From Bin87 sp965203985 (GTDB lineage: Bacteria > Chloroflexota > Dehalococcoidia > Lucifugimonadales > UBA3495): a DNA stretch of 64,000 nucleotides. Below are positions 42,509 through 51,683 of this stretch, piece by piece; position 1 is the stretch's first letter, and each line of letters starts with the position of its first letter. The notes beneath the pieces were generated by a model, which saw only the letters and a list, made by a program, of their open reading frames with translations, was not told where the DNA came from and ran no database searches. The position numbers and the translations under genes are program-made. The stretch is from the NCBI GenBank assembly GCA_965203985.1, contig CBDBDS010000012.1, forward strand, positions 1 through 64,000, written 5' to 3'.

Positions 42509-43471
42509 GTGACTACCAATGGCCAGGCTTCCTTCAATGCCGATGAACTGCAAGTGTTTTTCCGCGGGCAGTTCGTACCAGCCAGCGAGGCCAGGGTAAG
42601 TGTAATGACCCACGCCCTCCACTACGGGACGGGCGTATTCGAGGGTATCCGCGGCAACTGGAACGCAGAGCAGGGCGCGATCAATATTTTCCGCATGCGG
42701 GAGCACTATGAGCGGCTGCTGGACGGGTGCCGCATTCTCATGCTGGACATCCCTTACTCAGCAGACGACCTCTGCGACATCACCGTGCAGCTGGTCGAGC
42801 GCAACGCGCACGATACGGACATTTATATCCGCCCGCTGGCGTACAAGAGCCAGGAACTGGTCGCTAACCTCAAGCTCCAGGAGTTGGAGTCGGACTTCAC
42901 CCTTATCACGGTGCCTTTCGGGAACTACCTGGGGAGCGACCGGCTGCGCTGCTGCACTTCGTCCTGGCGTCGCGTTGACGACCCGATGATACCGGCGCGC
43001 ATCAAAGCCTGCGGCATCTACATCAACAGCATTCTCGCCAAGACCGAGGCCACCATCGCCGGTTTCGACGAAGCCATCCTGCTCAACCACGACGGGCATG
43101 TGTCCGAAGGGTCCGGCGAGAACATTTTCATGGTCAAGAACGGGGTGATCTACACCCCGCCCCTGGAGGACAACGTCCTCGGCGGCATCACCCGCGACAC
43201 GATCATGCAGTTGGCTGCGGCGGAGATGGGCAAGGAAGTGCAGATGCGCACCATCGACCGCAGCGAGTTGTACCTGGCGGACGAGGTGTTCCTCAGCGGC
43301 ACCGCCGCCCACTTGACTCCGGTGATTGAGCTGGACTTCCGGCCCATCGCCGACGGTCAACCCGGACCGATCACGACGCAGTTGCAGCGCATGTACTTCG
43401 ACATCGTGGTGGGCAACAATCCCAAGTACCGGCACTGGTGCACGCAGGTAAGGCAGCCCGTAGCGGCTTAG
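42509..43471 (+). CDS. ilvE: Branched-chain amino acid aminotransferase
   Basis: Fold-type IV PLP aminotransferase of 320 residues that makes or degrades Leu, Ile and Val. ALHYGTGVFEGIRGN is the N-terminal block, KACGIYINSILAKTEA carries the PLP lysine, SEGSGENIFMVKNGVIYTPP is the phosphate loop, and VFLSGTAAHLTPV the C-terminal signature. GTG 42509 is the start with GGGGG upstream. plsY follows 27 bases downstream. Confidence 0.95.
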   Translation: MTTNGQASFNADELQVFFRGQFVPASEARVSVMTHALHYGTGVFEGIRGNWNAEQGAINIFRMREHYERLLDGCRILMLDIPYSADDLCDITVQLVERNAHDTDIYIRPLAYKSQELVANLKLQELESDFTLITVPFGNYLGSDRLRCCTSSWRRVDDPMIPARIKACGIYINSILAKTEATIAGFDEAILLNHDGHVSEGSGENIFMVKNGVIYTPPLEDNVLGGITRDTIMQLAAAEMGKEVQMRTIDRSELYLADEVFLSGTAAHLTPVIELDFRPIADGQPGPITTQLQRMYFDIVVGNNPKYRHWCTQVRQPVAA

Positions 43472-43498
43472 GGAGACCGACCAGCCGGAGAAGCGGCG

Positions 43499-44167
43499 AT
43501 GCTCGGGCTGTTTGGCGCAGCCGCGCTATGCGGCTACCTGCTGGGCAGCATTCCCACCGCCTACCTGGTAGTGCGCTGGGTCACCAGCGGCGCGGTTGAC
43601 ATACGTCAAGCCGGCGACGGCAATGCCGGGGCCAACAACGTCAACCGCGTCTGCGGTCGGCGGTGGGCCATTCTGGTCGGCGCGGTAGATATCGCCAAAG
43701 GTGTGGCGGCGGTGCTGGCGTTCAACCTGCTTTTCCGTCTGGTCAACCCCGCGCTGGCCGTCGGCCCTGCGGGTGTGCCCGACCCACTGGCTCCGGCCTT
43801 CGACTTGACCCCGGCGGGTATGCTGGCCGGCGCGGCCACCATGGCCGGGCAAATCTGGCCGGTCTGGTTGAAGTTTCACGGCGGTCGCGGAGCGGCCACG
43901 GCCCTGGGGATTACCGGCGCCGCGCTGCCGGCCGCGGTGCTGATTATGGCATTGCCCTGCATCGCGGTCCTGGTACTGACCAGAAGCACCATTATCGCGC
44001 TGCCCTTCATCTATCTCACTTCCATGGTGCTGGCCCGGGCGGTTCTTGGCCTCGGTTGGGGCGCGATTGGTTATTGCCTGGGCATCTTCATTGCGGTGGG
44101 AGCGGTGCACTTCTGGGGAGTGCGCTCCCGCCGGCCGGCCGGTGGCACTACGCCCGGCCGCAGATAA
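43499..44167 (+). CDS. plsY: Acyl-phosphate:glycerol-3-phosphate acyltransferase
   Basis: Integral membrane enzyme starting phospholipid synthesis. The 222-residue protein has LLGSIPTAYLVVRWV, the phosphate loop GDGNAGANNVNRVCG and WPVWLKFHGGRGAAT. The usual His before Trp-Pro is Gln (AGQIWPVW), a small deviation. The C-terminus carries a proline-rich tail. It begins 27 bases after ilvE and is convergent with the EamA transporter. Confidence 0.9.
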   Translation: MLGLFGAAALCGYLLGSIPTAYLVVRWVTSGAVDIRQAGDGNAGANNVNRVCGRRWAILVGAVDIAKGVAAVLAFNLLFRLVNPALAVGPAGVPDPLAPAFDLTPAGMLAGAATMAGQIWPVWLKFHGGRGAATALGITGAALPAAVLIMALPCIAVLVLTRSTIIALPFIYLTSMVLARAVLGLGWGAIGYCLGIFIAVGAVHFWGVRSRRPAGGTTPGRR

Positions 44168-44177
44168 GGCGCCTTCG

Positions 44178-45074
44178 TCACAGCGCCGCCAGCATGGTCG
44201 TGCCGCCGACGATCATCAGGATGGCGACGCCCTTGGCCGCCAACGCCTGGGGTCGCAATGACTCCTGCATCATTCCGAACGTCCTCCAGCTCAGCAGGGT
44301 GCCTACGACGAACACGAACAGCGGGCGGGTGGCCAGGATCGCCGATGCCAGCGAGACCGACCCGAGGTCGAACGACCAGATAAACAGCAGTATTGCCAAC
44401 TGCGGCAGCAATCCTTCTCCGATGACGAAGGTAGTCAGGGCGGGGCCGGAACCCAACCCTTTCCAAAGCCGCCTCCAGTTCGCCGGCCGACCGAAAATGG
44501 CGAACGCGGGTACCATACCCAGCATCTGCAATCCGGAGGCCTCCCACGGGGTCAGGTCGGTCAAGACCAGCTTGGCCAGGAAAAACGCCAGACCCAGGGT
44601 GATTGAGCTCCCCACCAGGGCGGTCAACCCGGGGGTCAGTTTCAGCAATCCCCGTCCGAAGGACTCCACGGAAACCAGCGCGACGCCCGCGACCACCAGC
44701 GCGATGGCCGCCCACTGCGGCGCGGAGATCGTTTCTCCCAGCACGACCATCGCCAAGACCGCCACCAGGATGGGGTTGGTTTGACTTACCGCGACCGCGC
44801 GCGAGGCTTCTCCCATTTTGAGGCCCAGGAACAGGAACAACAGCCCCGCGCCCAGGCTCACGCCCGACAGCAGCGCAACGAGCACCGTAGCCCAGGACGC
44901 AGTGGTTGGCCAGCCGACGGCCAGCAGCACAATCGCCGCGCAGATCGAACGGGTCAGGATGGAACCGGCGCCCAGAGCTCCCACTCCGTCCAGGTAGTTA
45001 TCCAGCAACCGTTTGTGCGCGATGTTGGCGAGGCCGAGCGAAGCGGCGCTGCAGATGGCCAGGAAGATCCACAC
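44178..45074 (-). CDS. EamA/DMT-superfamily transporter
   Basis: The 298-residue protein has ten predicted helices in two EamA repeats; typical blocks are VSQTNPILVAVLAMVVLGET and LILATRPLFVFVVGTLLSWR (here AILATRPLFVFVVGT). It begins at GTG 45074. Family members export metabolites or amino acids. It is divergent from the arylsulfotransferase-like gene and convergent with plsY, with only 10 bases between the latter stops. Confidence 0.9.
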   Translation of the reverse strand: MWIFLAICSAASLGLANIAHKRLLDNYLDGVGALGAGSILTRSICAAIVLLAVGWPTTASWATVLVALLSGVSLGAGLLFLFLGLKMGEASRAVAVSQTNPILVAVLAMVVLGETISAPQWAAIALVVAGVALVSVESFGRGLLKLTPGLTALVGSSITLGLAFFLAKLVLTDLTPWEASGLQMLGMVPAFAIFGRPANWRRLWKGLGSGPALTTFVIGEGLLPQLAILLFIWSFDLGSVSLASAILATRPLFVFVVGTLLSWRTFGMMQESLRPQALAAKGVAILMIVGGTTMLAAL

Positions 45075-45240
45075 GGCGAATCAATTTACCCTGTTGGAGC
45101 AATTGCGTCGCCGGGTTCTATTTCCGATGAGGGAACAAGGGGCGGCGATACGCCGGCGCAGTATAACTTGCGCACGAGCCCGGTCCGTTCCCGCGCCCCT
45201 GCTATAATCGCGCCGGATTTGAAATAGCGGAGGTACACGA

Positions 45241-46368
45241 ATGGGCTGGTCAATTCACCATCCGGTCGGGCTGATCCACCACACGCCGGCGGCGTGCCAA
45301 CGGGGTTATACACTGTTTTCGACCACTCGCGGTGGGAAGGACGCGTACCTCATTGATATGGAGGGCAACGTCGTCCACCGGTGGCATTCTCCTGAGGGTA
45401 TCCACTATTCCTACTTGCTGGACAACGGTAACCTGCTGTGCCGTACCTTACCGCCCGAGGACGCCGGCGGCATCGAGACGGTGGGCGGCTCGTCCGCCAG
45501 CATCATCGAACTGGACTGGGACAGCAACCTGGTCTGGGCTTACCGGGACAACACGCTGCATCACGACTACGAGCGCCTGCCCAACGGCAACACCCTGCTG
45601 CTGATGTGGGATCCCATCCCAGAGGACTTGGTAGCCCAGGTACAGGGCGGCTACGATGTGGATTTCGCCCCGGGAATGCTTGGCGACGTGGTTCGCGAAG
45701 TGACGCCGGACGGCGCGACCGTTTGGGAATGGAGGTCCTGGGAGCACCTGGATCCGACCGAAGACGTTCTCGGTCCGCTGGATGCCCGGCGGGAATGGAC
45801 CCACGGGAATTGCCTGAACGTCACGCCCGACGGTGACCTGCTGGTAAGCTTCCGTTTGACCAGTACCGTGGGCATCGCCGACCGCGCTACTGGAGCATTC
45901 AAGTGGAAGTGGGGCCCGGGCGAGATCGACCACCAGCATCATCCCACCTGGCTGGACAACGGACGGGTGCTGATCTTCGACAACGGCTCCCACCGGCGCG
46001 GCACCAGTTACTCCCGCGTCGTGGAGGTGGATCCGGCTACCAACGAGATCCATTGGCAGTACCAGGGAATGCCCGCCATCTCCTTCTACAGCTACAACAT
46101 CAGCAGCGCCGAGCGTCAGCCCAACGGGAACACGCTGATCTGCGAGGGCGCGCCGGGCCGCATGTTCGAGGTCACTCCCCGAGGCGAGATCGTCTGGGAA
46201 TACATCAACCCGTTCTTCCTCTACAGCGCCGCCGCCGGCGGCGCGGGCGGCACGGAATACACCAACGCCACCTTCCGCTGCCACCGCTACAGCCCAGACC
46301 ACCCGGCGCTGGTTGGCAGGGATTTGGACCCGGGGCGGCACGCGGGGTTGAACAACGTGATGCGGTAA
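45241..46368 (+). CDS. Arylsulfotransferase (ASST)-like beta-propeller protein
   Basis: The 375-residue protein is built of repeated beta-propeller blades with the Asp-x-Asn-Gly pattern (LDNGNLLCRT, LPNGNTLLLMW, LDNGRVLIFDN, QPNGNTLICEG) and a His-rich centre (HHDYERL, WTHGNCLNV, IDHQHHPTW), as in PAPS-independent aryl sulfotransferases. It lacks the usual secretion signal, so the location is uncertain. GGAGGT precedes ATG 45241. With the cysC gene 4 kb away it hints at sulfate ester chemistry, but that link is speculative. Confidence 0.85.
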   Translation: MGWSIHHPVGLIHHTPAACQRGYTLFSTTRGGKDAYLIDMEGNVVHRWHSPEGIHYSYLLDNGNLLCRTLPPEDAGGIETVGGSSASIIELDWDSNLVWAYRDNTLHHDYERLPNGNTLLLMWDPIPEDLVAQVQGGYDVDFAPGMLGDVVREVTPDGATVWEWRSWEHLDPTEDVLGPLDARREWTHGNCLNVTPDGDLLVSFRLTSTVGIADRATGAFKWKWGPGEIDHQHHPTWLDNGRVLIFDNGSHRRGTSYSRVVEVDPATNEIHWQYQGMPAISFYSYNISSAERQPNGNTLICEGAPGRMFEVTPRGEIVWEYINPFFLYSAAAGGAGGTEYTNATFRCHRYSPDHPALVGRDLDPGRHAGLNNVMR

Positions 46369-46394
46369 TGCGGGGCCGCTTGGTGTTGTCCGAA

Positions 46395-47054
46395 CTAATC
46401 GGCGGCGTCCAGCATGTCCAGGAACTCGTGAACGCCGTCGAAGGCCGGACTGTTCCAGGGAATAATACCGGCTTCGATCGCTTGGCCCGGTTGCAAGGTG
46501 GGGTCGTCTGTATTGGAAGCGAGAAAAGCGTGCAACTTAGCCTTGCGCTCGTGTCGGACGGTTTGGCCCTGCGCTTTCAGGCACTCCATGTAGCTTTCAA
46601 CGCAGGTCATGGCAGGGGTGTCTTGGACGGCACGGAGGCACAGTGATTCAAGGTCGCCCGGCGAGCCGTTGTCCGGCATGATATACACCGAAGATAGGAT
46701 AGCAGCCCCATCGAGCATCCCATTTGCAGACACCATCGGCGCGGCGGGAGTGGGTAGACCAGCGCGACGCAAAGAATCGGCAACGCTTTGGAACGCACGC
46801 TCAAAATAATCATCGGCATCTCTAGCTACGCCGATGATCCGGACGATATCGGTGGCCCTGACACGAGGAACGAGAATGTCCGTTAGAAAATCACCTAATT
46901 TGTCCTTCCCGCCGAATTCGATGATCTGCACACCTTGGCTCCCGCGACGTTCGATGACCCGGCGGAAAAAATGAAAATCGTCGTTCCCCTCAACCAGAAG
47001 CAACCGAGGCTGTTCTATTTCAAAGCTCGCAGCCAACCTGGACGGGCTGACCAT
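46395..47054 (-). CDS. TOPRIM-like DUF3226 family protein, effector candidate
   Basis: The 219-residue protein opens with the TOPRIM-type strand and Glu QPRLLLVEGNDDFHFFRRVI, then a glycine strand FGGKDKLGDFL, and VRIIGVARDADDYFERAF with the Asp-x-Asp pair. The C-terminus contains a helical lid and GQAIEAGIIPWNSPAFDGVH. TOPRIM nucleases of OLD, Gabija (GajA) and PARIS (AriB) systems share this fold. Its start overlaps the ATPase stop (TGATG), so the two are coupled. Role as nuclease or tRNase effector is inferred. Confidence 0.8.
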   Translation of the reverse strand: MVSPSRLAASFEIEQPRLLLVEGNDDFHFFRRVIERRGSQGVQIIEFGGKDKLGDFLTDILVPRVRATDIVRIIGVARDADDYFERAFQSVADSLRRAGLPTPAAPMVSANGMLDGAAILSSVYIMPDNGSPGDLESLCLRAVQDTPAMTCVESYMECLKAQGQTVRHERKAKLHAFLASNTDDPTLQPGQAIEAGIIPWNSPAFDGVHEFLDMLDAAD

Positions 47055-48160
47055 CAGCGCAACTCCCAGAAATATTCGATGTTGGTATTCAACGCCTTCT
47101 TCGTATACGTCATTGCTCTTACCGGTTCGGAGGGGCTTCGCCGGTACAGGTGATGCAAGTGCAACTCGTCAGATTCCGATTCCGTGAAAGCACTGTCAGC
47201 GGCGACGATGCACTCGTAGCTATGGGTAGTGGCAAAGACCTGGACGTTGAATTCGCGGGACAGCCAGATAAGCCATTGCCAAACCTCCCCCAAGACTGAA
47301 TAATGCAACCCATTTTCAATTTCGTCGATAAGAATGACGGTGCCCCTAGCGTGCAAGAAAGCAAGCGCTAGGGTAAGCAGACGTTTTACACCTTCGCCCA
47401 TAAGTGCGAACGGCGCTAATCTGCCTATGCCGGTGTCCGCGTAAATCAACGACTTACCCAATCGATTGGGAACCGCAGTTAGGCTTATCAACCGGGGTTC
47501 TAACACTCTGATGATTTTTTCAATCATCGGCAAATGCCCCTCTCGTAACGCTTGCCCAAACCCTCCTGCTAACTGTTGATCATCGAGACGGCCTAGAGTA
47601 GTTAGAATCAGAGACCGGGTAAATTGCACCCCGCTATCGGAAATGTCCCATTGCAACGGGCCGGGGCTGGCTGCAGCAGACGCTGATTCGGGTTGTACCC
47701 ACATCCGTGCATCAGCGAGATTTCCGTTTTCATCTTGATATTCGAACACTAACTCATCGCGGAACTCGCTATCAAAAATCATACGAGCAGTCTGCGGTAA
47801 TTCCGTGGGAGTTTGTACCAGAGGGATGCTGCTCACTGCACGCGGTTGGCGCCGGACCGTTAGCGCACGCGGAGCGCAATCCCAGTCGCCAGTCGCTTTG
47901 AATTTTATGTACCCATCGGTCTGATACTTGTGAAACAGGTCGGAGAAAAACTCGCCTGGCTCAATCCCTGGCAAACCGCGCTCGATACCCATAGCCCACG
48001 CAATTCGTGGTTCAGTGGGCGTAGAGTGTAAGGAAATCGCTTCCAGCAGCGCCGTTTTGCCGGCGTTGTTTCGGCCCGTGATCAGGTTGACGCGGGCCAG
48101 GGGTTCCACCGTCAGCTGGTCAAACAGGCGGAAGTTTTCGATGCTGAAGGAGGTGTACAT
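47054..48160 (-). CDS. OLD/AriA-like AAA ATPase, sensor candidate of a two-gene defence system
   Basis: The 368-residue SMC/Rad50-type ATPase starts MYTSFSIENFRLFDQLTVEP. Walker A is LITGRNNAGKTALLEA (near residue 29), the signature region is APFALMGEGVKRLLTLALAF, Walker B is ILIDEIENGLHYS, and the H-loop is FATTHSYEC. AAA_15/21 ATPases of this type serve as AriA in PARIS and as the OLD ATPase half. Here the TOPRIM part is a separate, overlapping gene, giving the AriA-AriB architecture. It begins 14 bases after the CoA-transferase gene, and the SD is weak. Confidence 0.85.
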   Translation of the reverse strand: MYTSFSIENFRLFDQLTVEPLARVNLITGRNNAGKTALLEAISLHSTPTEPRIAWAMGIERGLPGIEPGEFFSDLFHKYQTDGYIKFKATGDWDCAPRALTVRRQPRAVSSIPLVQTPTELPQTARMIFDSEFRDELVFEYQDENGNLADARMWVQPESASAAASPGPLQWDISDSGVQFTRSLILTTLGRLDDQQLAGGFGQALREGHLPMIEKIIRVLEPRLISLTAVPNRLGKSLIYADTGIGRLAPFALMGEGVKRLLTLALAFLHARGTVILIDEIENGLHYSVLGEVWQWLIWLSREFNVQVFATTHSYECIVAADSAFTESESDELHLHHLYRRSPSEPVRAMTYTKKALNTNIEYFWELR

Positions 48161-48174
48161 CGTTCGCCGTAATG

Positions 48175-48864
48175 CTACGCCGGCCGCACCCGCATTTCCC
48201 GCAGGTCGTCGGCGATGATCAGCTTGGCTTCGGTCTGCTCCTGGATGTCCTCGGGGGACCAGCCGGGGGCGTGCTCGCGCAGGACGAAGCCGTCCTCGGT
48301 GATCTCGAACAGGCCCAGGTCCGTGGCCAGCAACTTGACCACACCCGGCGCGGTGATGGGCAGGGTACACTGCTTGAGCACGCGGGGCGCGCCGTTGCGC
48401 TGGTTGTGTTCCATGGCGATGAAAACGCGCTTGGCGCAGGCGGCCAGGTCCATGGCGCCACCGATGCCGCCGCCCTTGCGCACCGGGATGCGCCAGTTGG
48501 CGAAATCGCCGTTCTCCGATACCTCGTAGGCTCCCATCACCGTCACGTCCACCATTCCCTTCCTGATGATCCCGAAGGAGTCGGCGTGGTGCACGATGGC
48601 CATGCCGGGCAGGGCAACCACGTTCTGGCCGCCGGCGTTGACGAGGTGCCGGTCTTCTTCCCCGGCCGGAGCCAGCGGACCGAAACCGATCACTCCGTTT
48701 TCGGAATGAAAAATGATCTCTTTGTCCGGCTCAGACTCCAGGTAGTTGGAGCAAAGAGTTGGCATCCCCACGCCCAGGTTCACGATCCAACCGTCCTGGA
48801 ACTCCATGGCGAGGCGGTCGCACATGGTTTGCCGGGAGAGGCGGGGCTTGTCCTCGGTAGTCAT
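48175..48864 (-). CDS. 3-oxoacid CoA-transferase subunit B
   Basis: The 229-residue beta subunit carries the catalytic Glu in FHSENGVIGFGPL and the family blocks VNLGVGMPTLCSNYL, RKGMVDVTVMGAYEVSENGD and HNQRNGAPRVLKQCTLPIT. Together with subunit A it moves CoA between acyl-CoA and a 3-oxo acid (succinyl-CoA:3-ketoacid type). AAGGAG precedes ATG 48864. Subunit A lies 67 bases upstream in the same direction. Confidence 0.93.
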   Translation of the reverse strand: MTTEDKPRLSRQTMCDRLAMEFQDGWIVNLGVGMPTLCSNYLESEPDKEIIFHSENGVIGFGPLAPAGEEDRHLVNAGGQNVVALPGMAIVHHADSFGIIRKGMVDVTVMGAYEVSENGDFANWRIPVRKGGGIGGAMDLAACAKRVFIAMEHNQRNGAPRVLKQCTLPITAPGVVKLLATDLGLFEITEDGFVLREHAPGWSPEDIQEQTEAKLIIADDLREMRVRPA

Positions 48865-48931
48865 CGCAGTACTCCTTGTGTTCTTTATCGCGTACCCGGT
48901 CCGGCGCCGATGGTGGCGTGAACCAACGTCC

Positions 48932-49630
48932 TCAGTCCCAGATCCCGTCTTCCGGGATCTTTACCAGCCGGTCAACGTAGATTCCCGGGACGTGTACGCA
49001 GTCCGGATCGATCTCCCCAGGTTCGACGATGCTGTCCTCGACCTCGACCACGGTGATGTCGGCGGCCATGGCCATCACGGGGTTGAAGTTGCGCTGGGTC
49101 AATCGAAACTGCAGGTTGCCGAAGGTGTCCGCCCGGTAGGCACGAATGAGGGCGAAGTCCGCCGGCAACGGGTACTCCAGCACGTAGGTGCGCCCGTTGA
49201 TTTCACGGTGCTCCTTGCCTTCGGCCAGCTCGGTTCCGACGCTGGCCGGTGTGTAGAAGGCGCCGATACCGGCGGCGGCGGCCCGCATGCGCTCGGCCAG
49301 GGTGCCCTGCGGGACCAGCTCCGCGTCCAGTTCGTCGTCGTTGTACATCTGCACGAAGGGCGTGATCTGCGACGGATGCGTCGGCGCGGTGAAGGCGCAG
49401 ATCATCTTCTTGACCTGGCGGGCTTCGATCAACGTGCCGACGTCCACGCGGTCGTCCAGCGAACCGGCGTTGTTTGAGATGCCCGTGAGGTCCTTGACGC
49501 CCAGACGGTGCACTGCGGCGAGGAGATTGCGGGCCAGACCCACGTTGCCAAAACCGGGCGACATGAACGTCATGCCGTCTTTCATGTCGGCAACGGCGGA
49601 GTCGAAATCGGGGAAAACCTTGTTCTTCAT
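48932..49630 (-). CDS. 3-oxoacid CoA-transferase subunit A
   Basis: The 232-residue alpha subunit has the FGNVGLARNLL loop, DLTGISNNAGSLDDRVDV, a GTLIEARQVKKM helix and the CoA-site block PQGTLAERMRAAAAGIGAFY. It starts at ATG 49630 and pairs with subunit B, so the enzyme is a two-subunit CoA transferase for activation of a 3-keto acid. Its promoter probably lies in the 168 bases before it. Confidence 0.93.
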   Translation of the reverse strand: MKNKVFPDFDSAVADMKDGMTFMSPGFGNVGLARNLLAAVHRLGVKDLTGISNNAGSLDDRVDVGTLIEARQVKKMICAFTAPTHPSQITPFVQMYNDDELDAELVPQGTLAERMRAAAAGIGAFYTPASVGTELAEGKEHREINGRTYVLEYPLPADFALIRAYRADTFGNLQFRLTQRNFNPVMAMAADITVVEVEDSIVEPGEIDPDCVHVPGIYVDRLVKIPEDGIWD

Positions 49631-49798
49631 TGGGGTGGGCTCCCATTTCTGGTGTCGCCGCCACTAGCCTGCGGCAATGCCGTCGTCGCCATCGGCGCGA
49701 CGAGTGTCGCCATTATACAAGTAACATAACCTCTGGCAACGCGATTGATGATGCTGGCTGCAAACAGCGCGGCCGACTCGGGGAATGCCTCGCGCCCG

Positions 49799-50710
49799 TC
49801 AACTCTGCTCGTTCGCGCCGGTTTGCAATCTGAGCGGAGCAATTGGGTTGGCGTCATGAGGCGGCAGCGCCAGGTCTCGGGTGCGGCCGCGCCAACGATC
49901 CGCCAGGGGCCAGGACAGCAACGGCGATTGACCCGCATCGCCGCCGGCATCGGGAAGGCTGGCATTCCCGATGTCCTGGTCGTCGTTGGGGTTGTCAGCG
50001 TCCGGGCGCCAGGGCCACGGCAGATGCCGCCGCCAGGGATCGGACCCGCCGTACCCATTCGCCTCCGCGACCACGGCCATCACCTGGTGGGGACGGTACA
50101 CGCGGTGGGTGGGCTGCTCCGCCAGGATCGCTTCCTGGTCGATGGTCGCCCAAAGGGCGGCGACGGAAGTCGCTCCGACGCTGCGGGCGCAGGCGATGTC
50201 CTGGGGTCCGTCACCCACGTACATCGCATCGGCCGGATCGACGGCCATTGTGTCCAGGACGTCCAGCAAGCCGTCTGGCGCCGGCTTGTAGGGTCGGTCA
50301 TCGGTTTTGAAGTTGGCGTATTCCACAAGCGAGGCGAGGCCGGATTCGCGAAGCTCGATCTCCCCAAAGTACGGGATCTTGTCCGAAAATATGCCAACGC
50401 GTATCCCGCGCCGCCGGAACCCGTTCAGTAGCGTAGCCACGCCCGGATAAAGGTAACGGCGATGCCCATCAATCGCGTGGTAATGGCTCAGGTATATGGG
50501 CAGGATGCCTTCCAACTCCTCCTCCGCCTCGGGATGGCTGCCGAAGAACCAGAGGAGATGTTGGCGAAAGGGCCGATGGAACTCCGCGGCGACCGCTTGC
50601 GCGGTCGGTGGGACCTTGCCCAGTTCGGCTGCGGTGCTTTCCATCAGCCCGAGGTGGATGCCCCAGCTGTTCCACAGGGTCAGATCCCAATCGAAAATGA
50701 CCGCCTGCAT
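49799..50710 (-). CDS. HAD-superfamily phosphatase with an unusual C-terminal tail
   Basis: The 303-residue protein has HAD motif I AVIFDWDLTLWNS (Asp nucleophile, Asp acid/base), motif II IFSDK, motif III KPAPDG and motif IV MYVGDGPQDI, close to phosphoglycolate phosphatase. The fold ends by about residue 225. The last 75 residues (WPWRPDADNPNDDQDIGNAS, then SWPLADRWRGRTRD) are low-complexity and basic, not typical of the family; they may be read-through of formerly intergenic DNA after loss of the original stop. Confidence 0.85.
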   Translation of the reverse strand: MQAVIFDWDLTLWNSWGIHLGLMESTAAELGKVPPTAQAVAAEFHRPFRQHLLWFFGSHPEAEEELEGILPIYLSHYHAIDGHRRYLYPGVATLLNGFRRRGIRVGIFSDKIPYFGEIELRESGLASLVEYANFKTDDRPYKPAPDGLLDVLDTMAVDPADAMYVGDGPQDIACARSVGATSVAALWATIDQEAILAEQPTHRVYRPHQVMAVVAEANGYGGSDPWRRHLPWPWRPDADNPNDDQDIGNASLPDAGGDAGQSPLLSWPLADRWRGRTRDLALPPHDANPIAPLRLQTGANEQS

Positions 50711-50771
50711 CGCTGCCTCCCGCGCTCCGAGCAGAATATGCCGAATACGAGCGCGAATCCCGGTAGCGCCT

Positions 50772-51575
50772 CTAGCAGTGACCCGGGTGAGTCTGCCCGC
50801 CGCCCTGGTAGTCGATAGCGCTGGGCATCACGGCCGTGCCCGGGTGATCCGCCCGCCCGAGCTTGACAGTAACCGCTCCGCTGGCATAGTGCAGCACCCC
50901 GCTGACTTCGAGGGTGGGAGAATCGGCAAGGTAGGTGATGTCACCGTTGGCTTCCACCCGGAAGGGACGGTCGTGGCCGGGATAGATGGTGTTGGCTGCG
51001 GACACGATTTTCTGGATGCTGGCCCGGGCGTCGGCCTCGCTCCAGAAAATGATCGCCGGCGTCCCTCTCCCGATTGCCCCCGCGTCGGACATGGCGTCGC
51101 CGCCGATACACACCGCGCCGGCCTCGGTTTCGACCACGACGCTGATGTGCCCCCGCGTGTGGCCCGGAGTTTCGATGATCTTGACGCCGGGCTCAAGCTC
51201 CGTTTCCCCACTGACCGCGTTCACCTTCTGCTGCAACAGGGTGTCCGCGAAATACCTCGCGGTAGCAAGGTCGCCGACACGGGGGTTTCGACTATATTCC
51301 AATTCGTCGGCATGGATCACGATTTCCGCGTTGGGGAAAAGGTCGGTATTCTGGGAGTGGTCCCAGTGCGAGTGGGTCAGGATCACCCGCCCAACGTCGT
51401 CCGTGGAAATCCCATGCGCGGCCAGCTCATCTACCAGCATGTTGCGGCGGCCAAAGTGAGCGACGTCGACAATGGACAGCACCTCGCCTCGGATCAGGGT
51501 CACGGTGCACAGCCCCAACCGCGTTTGGTCGGTGTTGATGGAATACCCGCCCATGATGATTTCCAGTTCCGGCAT
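50772..51575 (-). CDS. Metallo-beta-lactamase fold hydrolase
   Basis: The 267-residue protein has the zinc motif ILTHSHWDHSQN (His68, His70, Asp72, His73), the second His region TPGHTRGHISVVVETE, and an Asp in CIGGDAMSD. It belongs to the AHL-lactonase/quorum-quenching-like or glyoxalase II-like MBL group; no specific substrate can be assigned. GAGGG precedes ATG 51575. It is divergent from the amidohydrolase gene. Confidence 0.9.
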   Translation of the reverse strand: MPELEIIMGGYSINTDQTRLGLCTVTLIRGEVLSIVDVAHFGRRNMLVDELAAHGISTDDVGRVILTHSHWDHSQNTDLFPNAEIVIHADELEYSRNPRVGDLATARYFADTLLQQKVNAVSGETELEPGVKIIETPGHTRGHISVVVETEAGAVCIGGDAMSDAGAIGRGTPAIIFWSEADARASIQKIVSAANTIYPGHDRPFRVEANGDITYLADSPTLEVSGVLHYASGAVTVKLGRADHPGTAVMPSAIDYQGGGQTHPGHC

Positions 51576-51683
51576 AATGTCCCTCCGCCAGAAGTCGCAA
51601 CTCGCTGCTGAATAGCCTGGTCGGCGCGATTATAGCACCGCGCTAACTGCGACTCGGCGAATCCACTGGCCAGCTACGATCAG

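Noticed and set aside
43663..44784. 373-codon plus frame over plsY and the EamA gene
   Set aside because: It is a shifted frame through plsY and antisense to the EamA gene; both conserved proteins are in other frames.
48160..48370. Upstream extension of the ATPase frame by 70 codons
   Set aside because: The extra part overlaps the CoA-transferase gene and is arginine/histidine-rich nonsense; the ATPase domain starts at MYTSFSIENF.
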